From positions 733,997-797,996 of the forward strand of contig VXAA01001109.1 of NCBI GenBank assembly GCA_013399115.1: a DNA stretch of 64,000 nt, in the 5' to 3' direction. The notes below the pieces were generated by a model, which worked only from the letters and a program-made list of their open reading frames with translations, did not search any database and was not told the origin of the DNA. Of this stretch, positions 35,200 through 47,339 are shown piece by piece; positions within the stretch are counted from its first letter, which is position 1; each line of letters starts with the position of its first letter. Made by a program: the position numbers and the translations under genes. The DNA is from Anseranas semipalmata. Lineage: Eukaryota; Chordata; Aves; Anseriformes; Anseranatidae.

Positions 35200-38100
35200 T
35201 AACAACCTTCTGTAGAAGCCAATTGGACAGGCTCTCCCCTTGTCCCACCTTCCCGCACGGACAGCCCACCCTGCGCGGGGAGGGAACAAGCGAACTCAGA
35301 CTTCCAGCCTTCTTTCAAGGCCGGGATGTTTTTGTCCCCATGGTCTGCTCAACAGGAAGGGCAGAGGAGAGGGAGTGAGGAAAAGCCCCAAAGGCAGCGG
35401 CAGCAGGTGGCACCACAACTGGGAGGCTGGCTGGTGCTTTAGCTCAGGCTCATGTGAGCGAGAGCTGATGCAAGGGAGTTCTTGGAGGGCAACGCTGCTT
35501 CCAAAATGACAGTGGGGGACGAATGGCCTCGGGTCCAGGAACCAACAAAGACACCACAAAGACAGTTAAACGTGCAGGACAGATTTGAGACTAGGATGCA
35601 CATGCTACATAGAAGATCCCCAGGCACCGAACATGCTAAGGAGGCTCTACCAAGGGTCATGCACTGGGAGGAATAGCAGTTTCAGGACCAGCCTTACAAA
35701 ATTCTGGTAATGAAACCAAATCAGGAAGAACAACTGAGAGCGTGATTCTCCATCAAGATCCCCCGTATTTTTCAAAAGCTCCTGGATGAAACTGCATTAA
35801 GGTATATTGACAGGTAAAGGCAACACACAAAATTCTTTAAGGGAGTGACCAGAATCCAGCTGTGAGAATTAAGTGTGCTGTCAGATAAAAACACCTAGTT
35901 CAATCTGACAATGCCTTAGTTTTCATTGTTCAACAGCCTGAACCTTTAAAAATACTAATTTCAGGTTAGAAAATATTTGTTGACTCAAACCAAAATATTT
36001 TGTTTTGCATGGGCTGCCTCAAAGTTGTGTTTGAAAATAAACCTCACAGGAACTTTGAAATCAGAAACTGTGGAATCTAAGACATATATAACTGAACTTA
36101 TCAAAAAAGGGAAGATTTGTAACAGCAGGAACAAGGGGGAAGAAAGTGGTTCAATTTTTCTTTTATTTTTAAAATCCCCAAAGGCTAGATCCTATTTTGC
36201 TGTCTTGCCCCTTTTGCAACTTCTCCTCTAAGTTAACAGCTTGAGCAAAACTTCAAATCAATTTCTGGAGCTCCCGTCACCTTGGTATCTACACACCAGG
36301 AAAACACAATCAGAACACCGTCCACAAACACCCACTTAAATCAAAAAAAGAAAGTCAAACAACAGTTAAATCTGAGACAAGAATCTACAGAATAGACAAA
36401 GCCAAGATTTAGGTTCTGAAGACCTGCGTAAGGAGATGCACCCTCTTTTCCTCTCAAGAGCCGATTCCGTACTGCAGAGGAGGAGGAAGAGGTGAAACCT
36501 GGACTCGAGTACTTCGGCCACCTGGTGCCACCTCACATGCAGGAGCCACCTGAACAGGCGGCCGGTGATGTTACATAAACCCACAGAAAACTCACTTTCA
36601 GCTTCCTCCTCTGGCATCTGGGATCCAAAACCACACAGTGTCATTCCTAAATCTTAACCAAGAGTATGTGCAATGTGGGGAGGGACTTCTCTGCTTTATT
36701 TTCACAGAAGAGAAAGATGGTAAGGACAGAAGAAGTCCTTCCCCTTAAATCTCCCCCTAGTCCACAAAAGAAACTTCCATCCTTTCCTAATGTATTGCAG
36801 CAAATACATTAGTGGCCTTTTGGAGGCCGTCAAACAAGTTTTGTTCCATTTATTGCACTTGATTTCCTGGGGAATATCTTATCCACTATGCAAGATTTTG
36901 CTGCTTATTTGTACTCATCTCAGTAATTAGTGGGGTCAAAAAGCTGGCATTTTTGCTGTTCTTGTTTTAGCAGTAAATTGCACAGCGTACGCTGCAGACC
37001 CTCAGCATCCCCACAGATGTTATCTAACAAGACTCGCACTATATTGCTCTGGGCAACAGCAGCATTTGGGACTTCCTTTGGCAAGGGCAAACCAGCCCCT
37101 TCACCAGGCTGCATTTTGTTGCCAGGGCCGTGCCAGGAGTTTCTTCAACCTCAGCCCCACTGAAGATGACTGGAATTCACTCCAGCAAGCCAGGGGATCC
37201 CTCCCCACCCCATTCACACACAGCCTCAATAATTCTCTCCAGCTGTGCCACCAGAATCTTCTGGTTAGGACAGGGTACATGCGCACAGGGACTAGCCCTT
37301 TAATTCCAAGTACTTCACACTGATCAGTAAGCAACACTCATTTGTGCTCCAACCTTCTCAGGACATTTTTATTTTGGAGAGAGGATGCTGACCACCTGTC
37401 TTGTCCTCTTAGAAAAAAGCCAGAAGCTATGTAATAGGAGAGACCACTCAAACACCTGACCCCCCGAGTGAAAACCACCCCCATGATCGAGTCCTATTTC
37501 TGTGCAAATCACAATGACAGCACGACCGGACTGCTTCCGTGAGAGCCTCCGCTGCCAGAGCCTTGCTGCACGAGTCCTGTCAGGACGCTTTTGGTGGAGC
37601 CGCAGGTGGCTGTCGATACTGCAGCCCGACCAAGAACCTCACGGCATACCCCCTGTCTCCTGCTCAGACCTTCTGGACACTTCCAGTGCCCTTAGAACAG
37701 GACTGATAAGATGAATAAAGCAAAGAAAAATCCCCTAAAAAACAAAATCTCTTCCCTGAATTAAGAACATGAACTATGGCCAGCCTGGATTCTTTGGCAG
37801 TCCTTTCCATGATAACTTCCCCATGTATTTAAGACAACAAAATGCCATCCCTGGTAGATCAATACAGAGTAGGAGATAGCACTGAAACACTAAGAAAGCA
37901 ATTTATGAATTAAAACCACTTTTTTATATATATAGAAAATACATATATCATCCAGGAGAATAATAAATTCATTCACATGCAGGAAATCTGACTACAGAAG
38001 CTCTTTCAGGCCAGGTGGGAAGACCACTGCACATACAGGCTTGGAAAAATTCACCAAACCTTATCTTTCTAACCTCCCCGTTTCCTCCAGTTCAACAGCA

Positions 38101-41100
38101 CGCTTAAAGCATTTTTCCTTTCCATACACACAGTTGAGAATGGTGCCTTCTCCATCAGAAGCCTGCCATGCCCACAACAAAGCAGTCCTGCTAGGTCAAA
38201 ACTGTTTTTCAAATTCCAAAGCCTACATATTTTTTTTTCCTGTGAAAACCATGGAGTAGTTTTGTCAGTCTAAACGAAAAACAAATACAACTAGCTGCAT
38301 TTGCTTTTCCATTCCAACAGCTTTCTGCAAGAAGCATCGTGTTTGGAACTGTAGGACGCTTTCTTACACTAGGACCCCTGATGTCCTATGGTCTTTGCAT
38401 ATTAAGTTAGCACGAGGCATATTACAATTTGACATAGGACAAACTTGGAAACACACAAGGAGCATGTACAGGCTGACCATTCTCGACTTGCGCCCTACAA
38501 ATCTGGCCCTTTAAATCACCAAGTAGCAGCCCGCAGTTGCTCCATTTGAACATACACAGTCAATTTTATTTTGGACATGCGATACCAGATACCTGCATGT
38601 GTTGTTCTCTGAAACCCAGGGACTACGTTACAAACAGACACCACAAATTTCACAGGCTGCAGGGTGAGAAATACCAGCAACAGGCCAATAACTCTGTGTT
38701 ACAAAGCAAGATGGAGGCACTCCTGTAGACCACACGTTCCCCAACTCTTCCCTGCTTAGCACAACATTTATTCAGGGCTTGCCAAGATCTCTTCCCCAAG
38801 TGGCCCAGTTCAGAAGGATCTTGAACATTGTCTCATGACCACAAATCCTAAATAGCTGGGTTAAAGACCATCTCTGCACCTCTTCCATCTCCCCAAAAAC
38901 ACGCTGTGAAGGAAGATAAATGCATTTCTACCCCAGAGAACCAGGATGTCCCTTTCACACCACTCGGCCAAAGAACAGAACAGCTTTCATTATAGTTTGA
39001 CCACAGGTAATAGAATTGCTTTCAACCAAGTCTCAACTGGGTGAAAAAACAGCTTTTGAATAAATTGCATAAACTGCACAGGCCTAAAACTTTCGCATGT
39101 CTGTCATTTCAGTCAATAATTGAGCAGGTCGATAAGACAAGGAAGCCAACACCAGGCTGCTGCATCGACCACAGTGAGATGAAAGTCATGTCCAATTTGG
39201 GATGATACAAGCCCTGCCACCAGGAAGGAATATCATCATATTGTCACTGTTGCCTGGACTATTTCCCACCAGGGACTTCACATTTTACTAGCCTTTACCC
39301 TGCAACAGGGCTTGTCTCATTACGCTTACACCCACAGTTAACATACCTCATCTGAACGTGAAACCCAGCTGTCAGCTAAGTAACGGCCTCAATTGAAACC
39401 ATGGCACATACGTACATGTACTCAGTGCAAAACCCAGCCCATACACACACTAACTGCATACAGAGGGTTAACCTGATCCAAGAGTTCCATGCCTGGAACT
39501 GCTCCATTTGTCATCAACAACCTGCTTCTACCAGCAGTGGTGGAAATGGGTAACGACGTGGGACAGGCTGCAATAGGCTTAGTTGCATCGTATCCAATCT
39601 CTCCTAAGAGAATTAAATGTACAGAACTTGGGGAAGTGTTTTATTACTTTACATATTACTTGCTGGCCATTTTGTTAATATTTGCAGGGGCTGAAAGAGC
39701 ACTCAGCCCAACAGGGCTTTCTGCTTAAAGGTTAGCCCGTATCTATTTGTATCTTACCTCCCAAAAGAAGCAACTCTCATGTCAGCCATAACCCTGAAAA
39801 ACTCCAGTCTGTGAATTACTGCTAACAGCATCACACAACTCGAGGCATTCAAATTCTGGCCTCACACACATCAGCAATCCCCAGGTTCTTCAGTCGCCAG
39901 CCATGAGCAGGCAGCACAGCACATCACCTGCCTTCCCAGCACTGGGACAACTCTCTCACAGCTGATTTCTTCAGATAGAGCTCTTCCTCCAAATTAAAGA
40001 GGATAGGTGAGCCAAAGATCAGCAAGCAAAACAAATGAAATCAGTGTCATGACTCTGCAATAGCAATTCATCAGAATATGGCAACAGGGTAAAGGTTCCA
40101 GGACCTTTTCCTCAATTTTCTTTACCATTCAAAATTGAAGTGGATTATCATTTTGCATTGCCTGCTTACACTGCTCAAGGTACACCGCATGAGCATCACA
40201 AAAGAAAGCTCATTTCTCCTCATAAATATGGTGGACCGGATCTAGAGTTGATCGATTAAATTCAGTCCCTCACAAGACACAGGGTGACTCGTTAGAATTA
40301 ATTTCCACAGGAGCTTGGCATTTTTCTTATGCACTATATACACCATATACAAAGGAATCAAGGGGACCCTGAATTCCTTGGATTTCCTCTACCTGTAACA
40401 GAACCTTCCTAACGGGTCACAGCTCACAGCACACACCATTAATCACAGAGCAAGCCTGTGAGTACAAAAGGTCTCTGAACAGCACATTCTTTCCTACTCA
40501 GCTAAAATACCTGCTTCACCAGCTCAGGTCAGTCAAGTTTGCTGTATTTAACCCAGACCTGCACAAAAAGAAACATGCACACCAGGCATGCTGAAAAACT
40601 TCTCACACCATTTGGGAAGGCACAAACCCTTGCCTACACAGATGTGACAAACCTTCACGGCTCATTAAAAATACCAACATACCTAAACTTTATTTTCCCC
40701 CAAGAGAACAAAAAACTGGATTTGAATAAATCCTTGCTTCCCTCTGCTAAACCACACGCAAGCAGCACCAGAGATCCCAGTTCCAAAGCGCACCCCCGAC
40801 AAGGGCTCAGCATAGCAGCAGTTGGGCTTTTCAGCACAGCAACCCAGCCAACACCCAAAACACAAGCAACACAAGTTCAACCAGCAGCTGAAAGAGGGGT
40901 GAGCAGCAATATGCACAGCTAAGCGGCATACTGCATTGCTCCCCACAGGACGAATCTTCTCCCCAGTTTCTGCATGCATATCCACCTGGGTACTGCAGTG
41001 TCAACATCTACCCTCGGAACAAAGAAAATTTGCTTTTTGTGACACTTTCATTAAGCAGTTTCAGTATGAACTTAACTTCCCCCTCTTCTGTTTTAGCCAC

Positions 41101-43855
41101 CAAAAATTAGACAAGTGGCTTAAGTTCAAGCACGATGCTCTTGGAATTTTTACCACTTGTGGTTTTTGGACAAATACCTAAAATAGCCCCTTCCCTCTGA
41201 CACTAACAGTCAGCACCCAGCAGAGAGTTCTGGAGAAAACCACGGTATCTGGACGAAAGCCTGAAGAAACTCCCACAGATAACAGCCTGATAGAGCAAGC
41301 ACCACAGTCATAGACCTCAAAATGTAAGGGGTAACTGGTCAAAAGGAGAAAAAAAATTCAATGTTCACCTGGACTAGGGCCAGCCAAAATACAAACAGCA
41401 AGGTTTCAGCATTTGCTCCTATTCTGCACCTGTGCAAAACTAAAAAAAGCTTGCAAACAAAACCGAAAGACATCTTCATTACAGAACACCCAACAGTCCA
41501 GTAAACGAGGCTCTCACGAGGTCAGTTGTTTTTCTTGTGATTCAAGGTTTATGCAATTACTTACACAAACAGCAGTCAGTCCAGAAGAGGACAGCTTTAC
41601 TGAATCAGAACTCAGACTTGAATCTCAGGCTCCTGAGGCCCATGAAGTGCCCTTCCTGTAAGAGGAGGTTACATAGGTCTGCTTTCCACCTGGGCCTCTG
41701 TCATAACTCAAAGGAAAACCCCAAGTGCTTTAGCAAGTAACTGCACCATCCTTTCTAGGATGGCCTGACTCCAGCAAAAATTTCTGCCTGGCTAGGAGCA
41801 GCAATTCCCAAGTTCAGAGCTTGCAGTACAGGCTGTTCGCAAGACTTTCTGACATAAGAAATGCAGGAACGAAACTGATTCTAGGGAATAAATGAAACAC
41901 TACCTGCAACTCATTGCTTTGTACCAGCAGCATGGTTGGAAGTGGAATACTCCTAAGTATTTCTGCTTGTCTTATGTTTATGACAACTAAACTCAATCCT
42001 AAAGCACAACTGTCTAGTCTGTTTCCCTTCTGTAAGAGCAAGGAGCAGAACATCGCTTTGCCCTAGAAAAATACTGAGGAAATGAGTGCCTGCAGAAAAA
42101 AGATTTGAGACTTATTCTGTACAAGGCCAAATGGAAACCTCCAAAACTAGCCCTGAACTCCCAATAGCCGCTGAATGGCAGAAGGACAGAAAAGGTTTTT
42201 TGTAGTCATTTTATAATAGCCATATAGAGATTGCTTTATAAATACCATGCCTGTCCATCATCTCAATTATCCACAACTTCAGCAGCAAGGCTGCTAGAGC
42301 CCATTTCCTCAATTATACAAATGCCTGAGGAGAACTGTCATTTCTCTTCAAGATCACTGGAACAGAGCTATTTGGGAGCTACTTCATGCACAACAGAAAC
42401 GTCTCCCCCAGCTGACTTGCCATTCACACTTGGAGTCCTGCACTTGCTGTTACAGAAATGAAGTCCATCCCCCCCCCCACATACACACAGCACAACCAAC
42501 ACATGTAGCACGTAACGCAGATACAAGTGGCCCTATTTGTGTATTACATGCCATAAACATTTGATGCAAGGAATATGTATGCCTACAAAATTACACCCGT
42601 TTCTTGCTTGCATAACACAGCACATATACAAGACAGTACACGTACCACTATCTGCAGCATCAGTAGGTAGAGATTATTTACAGTAAGTGAGTATGGAAGA
42701 GTTCTACACAGATCAAAAGCACTGTCACGTGCAATGAATGTCACAGTAGATGCCACATTTACAATGCATAAGCAGAATGCTCTGAACATGCCCCTCAGGC
42801 ATACGTTTTACCTGAGTATGCATGTGCAGGTGCAAAACAACCAATAAACGCCTCCACAACACACTTACAGGAGCATAGCAGATCCCAGGCATCTTAGAAA
42901 CAGCCGTTACAGATGGTGCGGAGACACGACAGATGCCACCCATCTACAGCTGCACCTTCCCAGCAGCGCTCTGGCTCCTACATTTTTATTTGCTCGGGTT
43001 AGCGATGCCTCTGCTGAAACCAAGTAGGTTACTGTGGTGGCTTAACCAGGCAGGCAGCTAAGCACTGAAATTATCCCAGCCAGAACCAGGACACACACAC
43101 TATTCATTTAAGTTGGAAATAAGCTAGTTTTTACATATCCAAACAGAATTTCAAGTGCCACAGTCTCTTGCTGAGCTAGCTCCAAACAACTGCTGAGGAT
43201 CATCAGTCTGTAATGGTCTGGTCATCTTGTAATGAAACATCCGGTAACTCTCAGGTTATGCCCCAGTTGCCAGGAATCTGCTTCCCCTATCTTCCCTCCA
43301 GATTATCATGCGGTCACACTCTTTCGAGACACTCAGGAAAAGCAAGGCCAGGCTCGGCAGAGGTGCTCAGCCAAGGTCAGAGCCAAGTGCTCTGGGGGGA
43401 AGCTTACACTAACAACACCCGGACTGTGCTCTGCTTCATCTGTACCCAGGGCTTCGAACACCAGTAATCACAACCTAAACAAAGTTTCTTATTCCTTCAT
43501 TTGCCTTTCAGTACGAAAGCAGCAACAAGATCAAACAGGCGATACTTCAGCTGTCTGGGTTTTTAAGTCATGTTGAACAATCATAATTTTTATGTTTCTA
43601 TACTGAGATCTTACCCAGCAAGCATCTTAGATTTGAGAACACAGAGGGAAGGGTTTGCACCACACATCACACTTTATACCCTGCAAATGGTCTCTCAGAA
43701 GTTCTCGCAGGATTGCAACCAGTGTAAGTCTCTGGTAAGATGAACCATCTGAAAAGGTTTTTTTCCCCCCTCCCTGAATGCCAGGGAGATGAGGCATGGG
43801 CTGGTTAGGATTGTTGCTGAGATTGGGTATCATGCTTCCAGTGATACAATCCTAC
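35200..43855. other. Upstream region, no gene recognised
   Basis: Probably upstream flank of the minus-strand gene. It has scattered short open frames without splice or Kozak support and no recognisable interspersed repeat. A C10 tract at 42469-42478 and a TATATATATA-like stretch near 37925-37935 are simple-sequence features only. Confidence 0.4.
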
Positions 43856-43859
43856 CTCT

Positions 43860-43940
43860 CTCATTTGTCCTTCAGAGAAAGTCATTTCACATTTTGTCTC
43901 AGTTTCCTTGCAGATAAAATTGAGATTAAGATAGCTGCCT
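43860..43940 (+). repeat. MIR-like ancient SINE fragment
   Basis: Contains TGTCTCAGTTTCCTTGCAG followed directly by ATAAAATTGAGATTAAGAT. This is close to the MIR segment TGCCTCAGTTTCCTCATCTG, then TAAAATGGGGATAAT, and is preceded by a plausible diverged core (AGTCATTTCACATTT). Forward orientation; ends approximate. Confidence 0.5.
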
Positions 43941-45016
43941 GGCGTGTTAAAACTGTGGCAGTTTAATTTAAGAAAGTATATAAATCACCTGGACATCTTC
44001 AAGACAGTAAAAACATACAGTCCAGGAGACCTGAGTTCATCTGAGCCAACAGAGCTGAAGATTCCACGCCCTGTCACCAACAAGAGCAACCGCAGTTCAA
44101 AGCAAGGATTCTTTTCAAGGTGGTGAATAGAAAAACAAAGAGTTTCTTTCTTGAGGGTAGCTAAAGCATGCATTGAAATCCATCTGCTCAGGAGCTAGGA
44201 CGTTTGTTTTGGTGAAAATGAAGAATTCAAAAATTCATAAAATAAAATTTCATGAAATTCTATTGTCCTGTTTTTATTTCTTAGGAAATTTGGGCAGGGG
44301 ACTGCACTATTTGCTGAGCTATAATTCTCAGTTAATATCTCCAGCTGTATTATTACATCTTATGCTAATTTTTCTCCTACAACTTCCAACTATAACTTGG
44401 AAGCTGTGAATGACAGGAAAATATTCTCAACTTAAACATCATGTTGACTGCTTTAATAATGCACTCTCTGCTGTTGGCCTCTGCTTTGTTCACAGCTCCT
44501 ACCAAGTTTCATAACCACTGCCACATGCTTACTGTGATCTTCAGTCATGGGTGAATCTACATTCAAGGTCCTTCTTAAACCAAGGGCCAAGAGAAATCTG
44601 GTGTGATACTATTCCATAGAATACTGTCTACATGAAGAAAAGAAAAGCAGCCTGAAAAAATAAAAGCTAGCCATACCTAACAGCACATAAAATTACAAGC
44701 TACTTGCTAAAGGGGCTACCCACTTTTTCCTTCATCTCCCTAAACAGGGCTTTTATGTAGCATCTAATTAAATTCAAAAAGACAGCATCTTAAATTCACA
44801 TTACAGGTCTGTTTTGCTGACCATCTGGACAGTGGAGCATCCACAACAAATCACTCGCCCTCATGTTTCTTGAAGTGTCACAAATCTCCGAAACAACATG
44901 CATTTTACACGTGGCCCGGGTTCCTACTCCCACCTTCCGATGTCCACAACAGATTCTCTTAAGCCCAGGTATGGCAGTAGCACAACAGAGCTGCTAGGGG
45001 AACCTGTACCAACAGG

Positions 45017-45037
45017 GCCCTGCTGCTCTCTAGTGGC
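45017..45037 (-). promoter_or_regulatory. CTCF-like motif
   Basis: On the minus strand GCCACTAGAGAGCAGCAGG resembles the CTCF core (CCASYAGRKGGCRS), with one mismatch in the central GG. Weak, motif-only evidence. Confidence 0.22.
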
Positions 45038-46899
45038 TAAAAAGCTGCAGGCGCTCTAACAGACCAGCTTCAGCTACAGCTGCCATGGAAGAGTCTGCTT
45101 CTGAAACAGTTCCTTGCCTCTAAGATACTGTGTGGACATAGAAAATACTATCAACCCAATATTGAAATTGTTGACATCCTTAGCTGCCATTAAATGTTGC
45201 CAGACACTTTAATCCCTAAGTCAAATATTATTGCCTTGCGCAGAGCCATAACTCCATCAGCCATCCACAACAGATCTAACACCGTAAGAAATCTGTCCAC
45301 CACTTCTTTGGACAGCAACACAAATCCCTGTGAGATCACCTGAAGCATGAAGCTATAGGTTGCCAAACCTTTCAGACATACAAGCCACGCTGAAATCTTC
45401 CTCTGCCGAGAGGCACAGGCAGCTATCGCGTACCTTGGAGGGCAGGGGAGTGCCCTGCCCGCAAGCACTGACATTTATCCCAGCGCTCCACAGGAGAGGT
45501 TAGGTCTGAACTAGGGACACAGAGTCTTAAAGCAAACCAGATGTTTGCCGAAGTCAGCATAAGAATGCCCTTCTCCAAGAGCTGGGCATCTGGACTACCC
45601 ATCGAGTCTATTCGCCCACCTCGGGAACCACATTTGAGCCCCTCCACACCAGCGTTTCTTCATAGACTGCAAGGATTTTCTTGCCCTCGTGAGGTTTGCT
45701 TCTCCTCACACATTCCAGCTGCTCATCTTATGTTCTCCAGTACCAGCAGTCTCACTCACGCAGAAACTAAGGCTTCTCCCCTGGGTCTTGCCTCAGTGCA
45801 CGATATTCTTCAGCTAGCCAGGTTCCCTTACAAAGGAGAAACGCTTATGAGCAGGTGCTGGAAGACCAAGGACCAAACTGTCAGAGGAAGAGCAGATACA
45901 AAGTGTACATGGCTACAGCTGGGATTTTTTTCCTGGTTTAGAGACTTATTCTGAGCATCTCATGAAGAGAAAATCTTCTTCCTGGGCAGACATTCATAGG
46001 AAAAGCTGAAGGATCTAGCTGTGTGCAGACAGGTTTTGCTCACCAGGTGCGCAAGACTTGGTATGTAGCATTTGCTGAGAAACAAATTAATCTCTGGTAT
46101 AAATCGAAGTCAAAGAAATTACACCAGGAAAGATTCAGTTCCAGATTTTGCCCTCTTCTCTCACTACCTCCTACAGAGTTAAAACTAGTCATCTCCCCAG
46201 AACTGAATTCTACAAGAAAAGTTGCTCCTTCTTTCATTGTTCTGCTAAGCAAATAGAACCAAAAGGCAAATAGGTGACAGAATGTGAATGCAATTACTAA
46301 GATGAAGGAAAGCAAATCAGGACTTCAGCCTGTGTCTGAGACAGACTAGCTAAATCTCTGACAGACCAAATCAGATCTTTCAAAAACGCCTACATCCCCC
46401 ATTTTGCCCAGTCAATTGAATCTACAAATCCAGGGCTCCTTTTCAGAGCAAACTGTTCCTGAATGTTAAAATATTAGCCACTGCTAATTTTAGAAGTGCT
46501 TTTGAAGTAGGAGGAATGGAGGACACCAGGAAGATGCACGGATCTGTGTGGGAATAGCGTCATTCCCAGACATTTCACCTTTCTTAAAACGTGTTTTAAT
46601 TTTTTCTACATAAGGCTATGCAGTAGTTTTGAAAGAGTAATTTACAAGCAAATCAACATCTCATTCTCAGGGTCGAATTCTGCCTGTCAGAGGAGCTGGA
46701 AGGGAAAAAAGCCAATTCCAGCAAACAACGTCACTAGCCTTGGAACAGAATCCGAAAGCAAGAATAGACAAAATCTTTGAACCGTGAATTTAGTTTCCAA
46801 AGTTCTGACTCTTAGTTACAAAATTATTCAGCCCAGAATCAGCATTTGAGTCAATAACCTCTGCAGGAATGAATACTTAGTTCCTCACAGCATCTTTTC

Positions 46900-47330
46900 A
46901 TTAGTTATAAATATACCTGCCATTCATTCTTGCCTGCATGCAATTTTACTCCCACTCCTCAGCCAACCAGTATTAGTTTCAAGTGAACAATGACATTTAT
47001 TAGATTTTTTTTTTTAAAAATGATATTTCTGGGCCCCTGTGTGCCTAGGGCTAAACTGTACAATGACACCTTTGTAAAGGTGTCAGAAAAAAGCCCACAT
47101 TAAATAGCGAAGAAAAAAAGCCCCAGTAAGCGGAAGCTCAGCGAGGCATGAGATAAATGTCTTTCTTTAATACACTGGAATCTGGCAATTACCTACTTTG
47201 GATGAATCAGTGTCTCTGATGCAAATAACATCTAGTAATTAAATCTAAGGCACAGAGCTTATGTAAGTAGTTGATTTGGATCTAAAATAACCAATAGGCT
47301 TTATAATTAGGCACAGTTAAAAAGGTACTG
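46900..47330. promoter_or_regulatory. Enhancer-like non-coding segment
   Basis: A compact stretch holds a perfect inverted pair of T-box half-sites (47064-47085), an octamer ATGCAAAT (47219-47226), several TAATTA/TAATTAAA-type homeodomain sites and a GATAA element. Repeats and long open frames are absent. Motif clustering of this kind is typical of conserved distal enhancers, but conservation cannot be checked here. Confidence 0.3.
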
Positions 47331-47339
47331 ATAGCAGTA

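Noticed and set aside
39489..39728. 79-codon plus-strand frame with a hydrophobic C-terminal stretch
   Set aside because: No Kozak context, no splice sites, and AT-rich DNA readily gives hydrophobic codons.
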